Source of the DNA: Candidatus Hydrogenedentota bacterium
GTDB lineage: Bacteria > Spirochaetota > Leptospiria > Turneriellales > J094
Assembly: GCA_003695005.1 (NCBI GenBank)
Contig: RFJE01000356.1
Location: 1 to 8,032 of the forward strand
Reading direction: 5' to 3'
Length of the DNA: 8,032 nucleotides
Shown here piece by piece: positions 5,778-8,032 of this stretch. The notes beneath the pieces are model-generated. The model was not told where the DNA came from. It ran no database searches and worked only from the letters and a program-made list of their open reading frames with translations. The translations under genes were made by a program, and so were the position numbers. Position 1 is the first letter of the stretch; the number at the start of each line of letters is the position of its first letter.

Positions 5778-5823
5778 ATATGTATTTTTCCCTTCACCGA
5801 TAATTGCTGCTGATTCATTAATT

Positions 5824-6987
5824 TTAATATGCCGCTAGTAATAAAGTTTCTACTTCATTTTGGTCTAACGGACGTGGGCTATTTTTCATTTGCGTAAATT
5901 GCACGGTTGCTGAGGCAATATCCGAAATTACAGCTTTAGAGATATTAAAATCACTGAGTCGGGTTGGTAAATTCACTTCCATAAATAATTTTCTTACTGC
6001 TTCTACTGCTTTAATGGCAGCTTCTATCACGGAAATATCTTTTACATCTTCATCTAAACTCTTGGCAATATTAACAAATTGTCCAGGCGTTGCTGTTAAA
6101 TAATACTCCATAACATGCGGTAAAACAATGCAAAGAGCATAATAAAAATCAATGTCTGTATATGCAGTAATGGCAGTAGCTAATGACCAACAAACTCCTA
6201 AGCGATTCGTAATTAAAGAAACCCCTGTCATAGCAGAAGCCCACATTAAACCTGTAAGTAATTTTTCTTCTTGTGGTTGGCGATAAAATCCCGGTAAATT
6301 TTTTTTAATGGTATCAAGAGCTTTTAAAATAAGAGTATTTGCAATGGGATTCACCTTTGGCCTTAAAATACTTTCAATGGCATAGACAAGCATGGCGCCG
6401 CCCATACTAGCTGCCATATCCGACGTTAAATGCGAACATACTTTTGTATCATAAAATGTAGCAACAGGATGAATACTCTCATGCTCGTAAAATTTTCGTG
6501 TCCCTGAATTTGCGTCTAAAATCGTAAAATAAGGGGTAAGTTCTTCGCCTAATGTAATTTCCATTGGGATAGTAACTAAAGGCAGAGCTGGCTCCTTGGC
6601 TTCGGATTTTCCGGCTAATAAATCAGCTGCAAATGTATTATTACTTGCTAAAATAGCAATGGCTTTCGCCGAGTTGATTGTATCGAGGCCACCAAAGGCG
6701 ACAATTAAATTAGCATTTGATTTTTTTGTAAAGTAAGCAGCACTATCAATTTGTTCTGTATCTGGAATGCCATATAAATCATCAAATAAAATGCATCCAT
6801 CTAAATGTTTTGTTAAACCATTTTTTAAAAGAGTAAGCTCTTCTTGGTTTTTTTGGTCTTTTCGGATATTAACAAGAAGGGCACGGGAACCAAATCGCGC
6901 TAAATAAGCGCCTATCTTAAAAAGAGAATCCCGTTCAAAGTGAAGCCTTGACGGGACAACGAAATCAATCCATGCGTTTTGTTGCAC
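5824..6987 (-). CDS. Iron-alcohol-dehydrogenase-fold protein lacking all metal ligands (probable pseudoenzyme)
   Basis: This 387-residue protein is full length for the group III (iron-containing) alcohol dehydrogenases and keeps family landmarks such as the AIE helix (203-205), the LPHVMEY segment (289-295) and the C-terminal LLLAAY. Aligned by eye to FucO of E. coli, the metal ligands Asp196, His200, His263 and His277 become Ala198, Tyr202, Trp267 and Phe281, and catalytic-site His267 becomes Thr271, with ligand spacing intact. The nucleotide loop GGGSxxDxAK reads GGLDTINSAK (99-108), and the IPTTxGTGSE loop reads IPMEITLGEE (140-149). The reading frame is clean, so this is a maintained protein rather than a decaying gene; a binding or regulatory role is inferred. 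It starts at GTG 6987, only 10 bp after flgM and without a clear Shine-Dalgarno, so co-transcription with flgM is likely. Confidence 0.88.
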   Translation of the reverse strand: MQQNAWIDFVVPSRLHFERDSLFKIGAYLARFGSRALLVNIRKDQKNQEELTLLKNGLTKHLDGCILFDDLYGIPDTEQIDSAAYFTKKSNANLIVAFGGLDTINSAKAIAILASNNTFAADLLAGKSEAKEPALPLVTIPMEITLGEELTPYFTILDANSGTRKFYEHESIHPVATFYDTKVCSHLTSDMAASMGGAMLVYAIESILRPKVNPIANTLILKALDTIKKNLPGFYRQPQEEKLLTGLMWASAMTGVSLITNRLGVCWSLATAITAYTDIDFYYALCIVLPHVMEYYLTATPGQFVNIAKSLDEDVKDISVIEAAIKAVEAVRKLFMEVNLPTRLSDFNISKAVISDIASATVQFTQMKNSPRPLDQNEVETLLLAAY

Positions 6988-6997
6988 ATTGAATGGC

Positions 6998-7297
6998 TTA
7001 TCCGCGTACTAGGGCTTCGGCAATTTTTTCTGCAACTCGCTCTAAAACTTCGGTATCAATTTTATCGTAATCTCCGCGAGCTAACTTTTCCTTTGCTGCT
7101 TTTACTTTCTCTGCCCTTACATCGGGCGAAGATTTAACTGTTTTTTGAGCAGCAGCTACTTCCTGAGCCTTAATGGCTTCTTGGGAAATAGAAACCGTAT
7201 CTTGCCCTAATGTTGGTGCGGACTTTGCCTGCTTTACAGGCTTAGCCTTATTCGTTTGAAAAATTTTTCCTATGTTACCTATTCTTTCAATTCCCAT
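6998..7297 (-). CDS. flgM: FlgM-type anti-sigma-28 factor
   Basis: From ATG 7297 the protein has 99 residues, the usual FlgM size. FlgM binds the flagellar sigma factor FliA (sigma-28) and holds it inactive until the hook is finished and FlgM is exported. The sequence shows a basic, flexible N-terminus, the DTVSIS motif (33-38) that precedes the binding region, and SSPDVRAEKVKAAKEKLARGDY (56-77), followed by a C-terminal helix ending VAEKIAEALVRG. This is the typical end of PF04316 proteins, where contacts to sigma-28 are made. The start is set by AGAGAGG six bases upstream; the longer frame from 7366 would add 23 unlikely residues. It is the first gene of a probable operon with the dehydrogenase-like gene. 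Confidence 0.88.
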   Translation of the reverse strand: MGIERIGNIGKIFQTNKAKPVKQAKSAPTLGQDTVSISQEAIKAQEVAAAQKTVKSSPDVRAEKVKAAKEKLARGDYDKIDTEVLERVAEKIAEALVRG

Positions 7298-7303
7298 ATT
7301 GTA

Positions 7304-7310
7304 CCTCTCT
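7304..7310 (-). promoter_or_regulatory. Shine-Dalgarno AGAGAGG of flgM
   Basis: On the minus strand AGAGAGG lies 6 bases before ATG 7297, the only good ribosome-binding site in this frame, and it fixes the flgM start. Confidence 0.75.
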
Positions 7311-7325
7311 TTTCTACCATTTTTA

Positions 7326-7333
7326 TTATCGGA
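7326..7333 (-). promoter_or_regulatory. Possible sigma-28 -10 element upstream of flgM
   Basis: The minus strand reads TCCGATAA, which matches the sigma-28 -10 consensus GCCGATAA at seven of eight positions and is correctly placed to start a short leader before the Shine-Dalgarno. The expected TAAA at the -35 position is not present at the standard 15-bp spacing, so this is only a candidate. Autoregulation of flgM by sigma-28 would be typical of flagellar systems. Confidence 0.3.
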
Positions 7334-7438
7334 CAAAACGTCAACAAAACAAGCATTTTTTTGCAATTTTTTTTCATATTTTAGAAGAAAGTTTTATAGA
7401 CAACTTCTTACAAAATAATAAAGTGGTTGAGAAAAGAC

Positions 7439-8032
7439 ATGTTCATGCGTCAAAGAAAAAGTATGAAAAGTAAATTTTTGCTTCTTTTAATTTTTTTACC
7501 ACTCGTCTCTTTTTCGCAAGCAAAAGATTCTAAAAAAAACGCACAGGACGAGTCAGATTTAGCCCGCGTAGCCATATTAAATTTTAAAAATAACACTGGT
7601 GATAAAAATTTAGTTTGGATTACTACAAACCTTCCGGAAAATATTTACGAATCCATGCAAAAACGCTTTGAGTTTATTCGGACAAACCCTAAAAAAGCAC
7701 AAGCCATTGCCGATAAAATCAATCCAGGAAATCGGAAATTTCGAAAACATGAAATTTTACAAATTGCAAAAAAATCAAAATCGGATATTGTAATTTATGG
7801 TGATTTTTTTCTGAATAAAAAGACAAATCAATTAGAGTTTACGGCTCATGTTTTTCATGTGGAGGAGCAAAAAGATATTGGGGTTGCGAAAGAGTCAAGT
7901 CCCATTGATAATACGATTTTTGATAAAATTGATAAAATCTCACAAAAAATTATAGATGATATTTACCAGTATGCCCTTCGGGTACAAGAGCGAGAGACTG
8001 CAGAAGCAAAGAAAAAGAAAGTTCGTATTATG
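7439..8032 (+). CDS. Exported TolB/FlgO-like protein, N-terminal part (partial)
   Basis: The frame is open from ATG 7439 to the end of the window (198 residues, no stop). Other starts at 7445 and 7463 are possible; no Shine-Dalgarno is strong, and 7463 gives the most compact signal peptide. The signal core LLLLIFLPLVSFSQA ends at residue 28. Residues 44-55 (VAILNFKNNTGD) and 110-123 (an AKKSKSDIVIYGDF-type strand) match the order seen in TolB-N/FlgO/CsgG-like periplasmic domains (VAIL-F-N-TGD, then AK...D.vi.G). Such domains occur in envelope proteins that assemble or report on surface structures. After about residue 175 the chain turns highly charged, with a Glu/Lys-rich segment at 183-195, probably a linker to a missing C-terminal part. 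It is divergent from flgM; the shared 141-bp region (7298-7438) shows no plus-strand promoter I would defend. Confidence 0.75.
   Translation, partial: MFMRQRKSMKSKFLLLLIFLPLVSFSQAKDSKKNAQDESDLARVAILNFKNNTGDKNLVWITTNLPENIYESMQKRFEFIRTNPKKAQAIADKINPGNRKFRKHEILQIAKKSKSDIVIYGDFFLNKKTNQLEFTAHVFHVEEQKDIGVAKESSPIDNTIFDKIDKISQKIIDDIYQYALRVQERETAEAKKKKVRIM

Overview
The window looks like a piece of chromosome from a flagellated, two-membrane (diderm), AT-rich bacterium. A FlgM-type anti-sigma-28 factor, a lipoprotein with a relaxed L-F-S-C lipobox, two outer-membrane beta-barrel-like proteins, an exported M23 peptidase and a SpoIIE/RsbU-type phosphatase tail together fit a spirochaete best. That placement is an inference from gene content, not proof. 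No tRNA, rRNA, CRISPR array, transposase or phage gene was seen.

Region 1 (1-3225, plus strand): the end of a PP2C/SpoIIE phosphatase is followed by a good sigma-70-like promoter (239-268). This drives three genes coupled by 4-base ATGA overlaps: a small exported protein whose C-terminus resembles a type IX sorting domain (294-938); a beta-barrel-like protein carrying a basic linker and a helix-hairpin-helix-like tail (935-1855); and a larger barrel-like protein ending in Phe (1852-3225). The start of the third gene is invaded, in frame, by two units of a palindromic repeat. I read these three genes as one cell-envelope module of unknown function.

Region 2 (3202-4515): an M23 endopeptidase gene on the minus strand converges on and overlaps the third envelope gene by 24 bp. 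Divergent from it is a 68-residue orphan gene with a near-consensus promoter and Shine-Dalgarno. This orphan meets, tail to tail, a 36-residue single-membrane-span protein whose stop codon shares the TTAA 4405-4408 with the orphan's stop.

Region 3 (4405-7297, minus strand): reading leftward, flgM, an iron-alcohol-dehydrogenase-fold protein that has lost all four metal ligands, a 169-bp gap holding a second copy of the palindromic repeat, a cysteine-rich lipoprotein, and the tiny membrane protein. flgM and the pseudo-dehydrogenase are 10 bp apart and probably co-transcribed; the lipoprotein and the 36-residue protein overlap by ATGA.

Region 4 (7298-8032): a divergent intergenic region, then the first 198 residues of an exported TolB/FlgO-like protein that runs off the window.

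The most unusual items are the metal-ligand-less dehydrogenase next to flgM, the palindromic repeat recruited into a signal peptide, the coupled barrel/helix-hairpin-helix envelope genes, and homopolymer tracts placed where they could switch expression.
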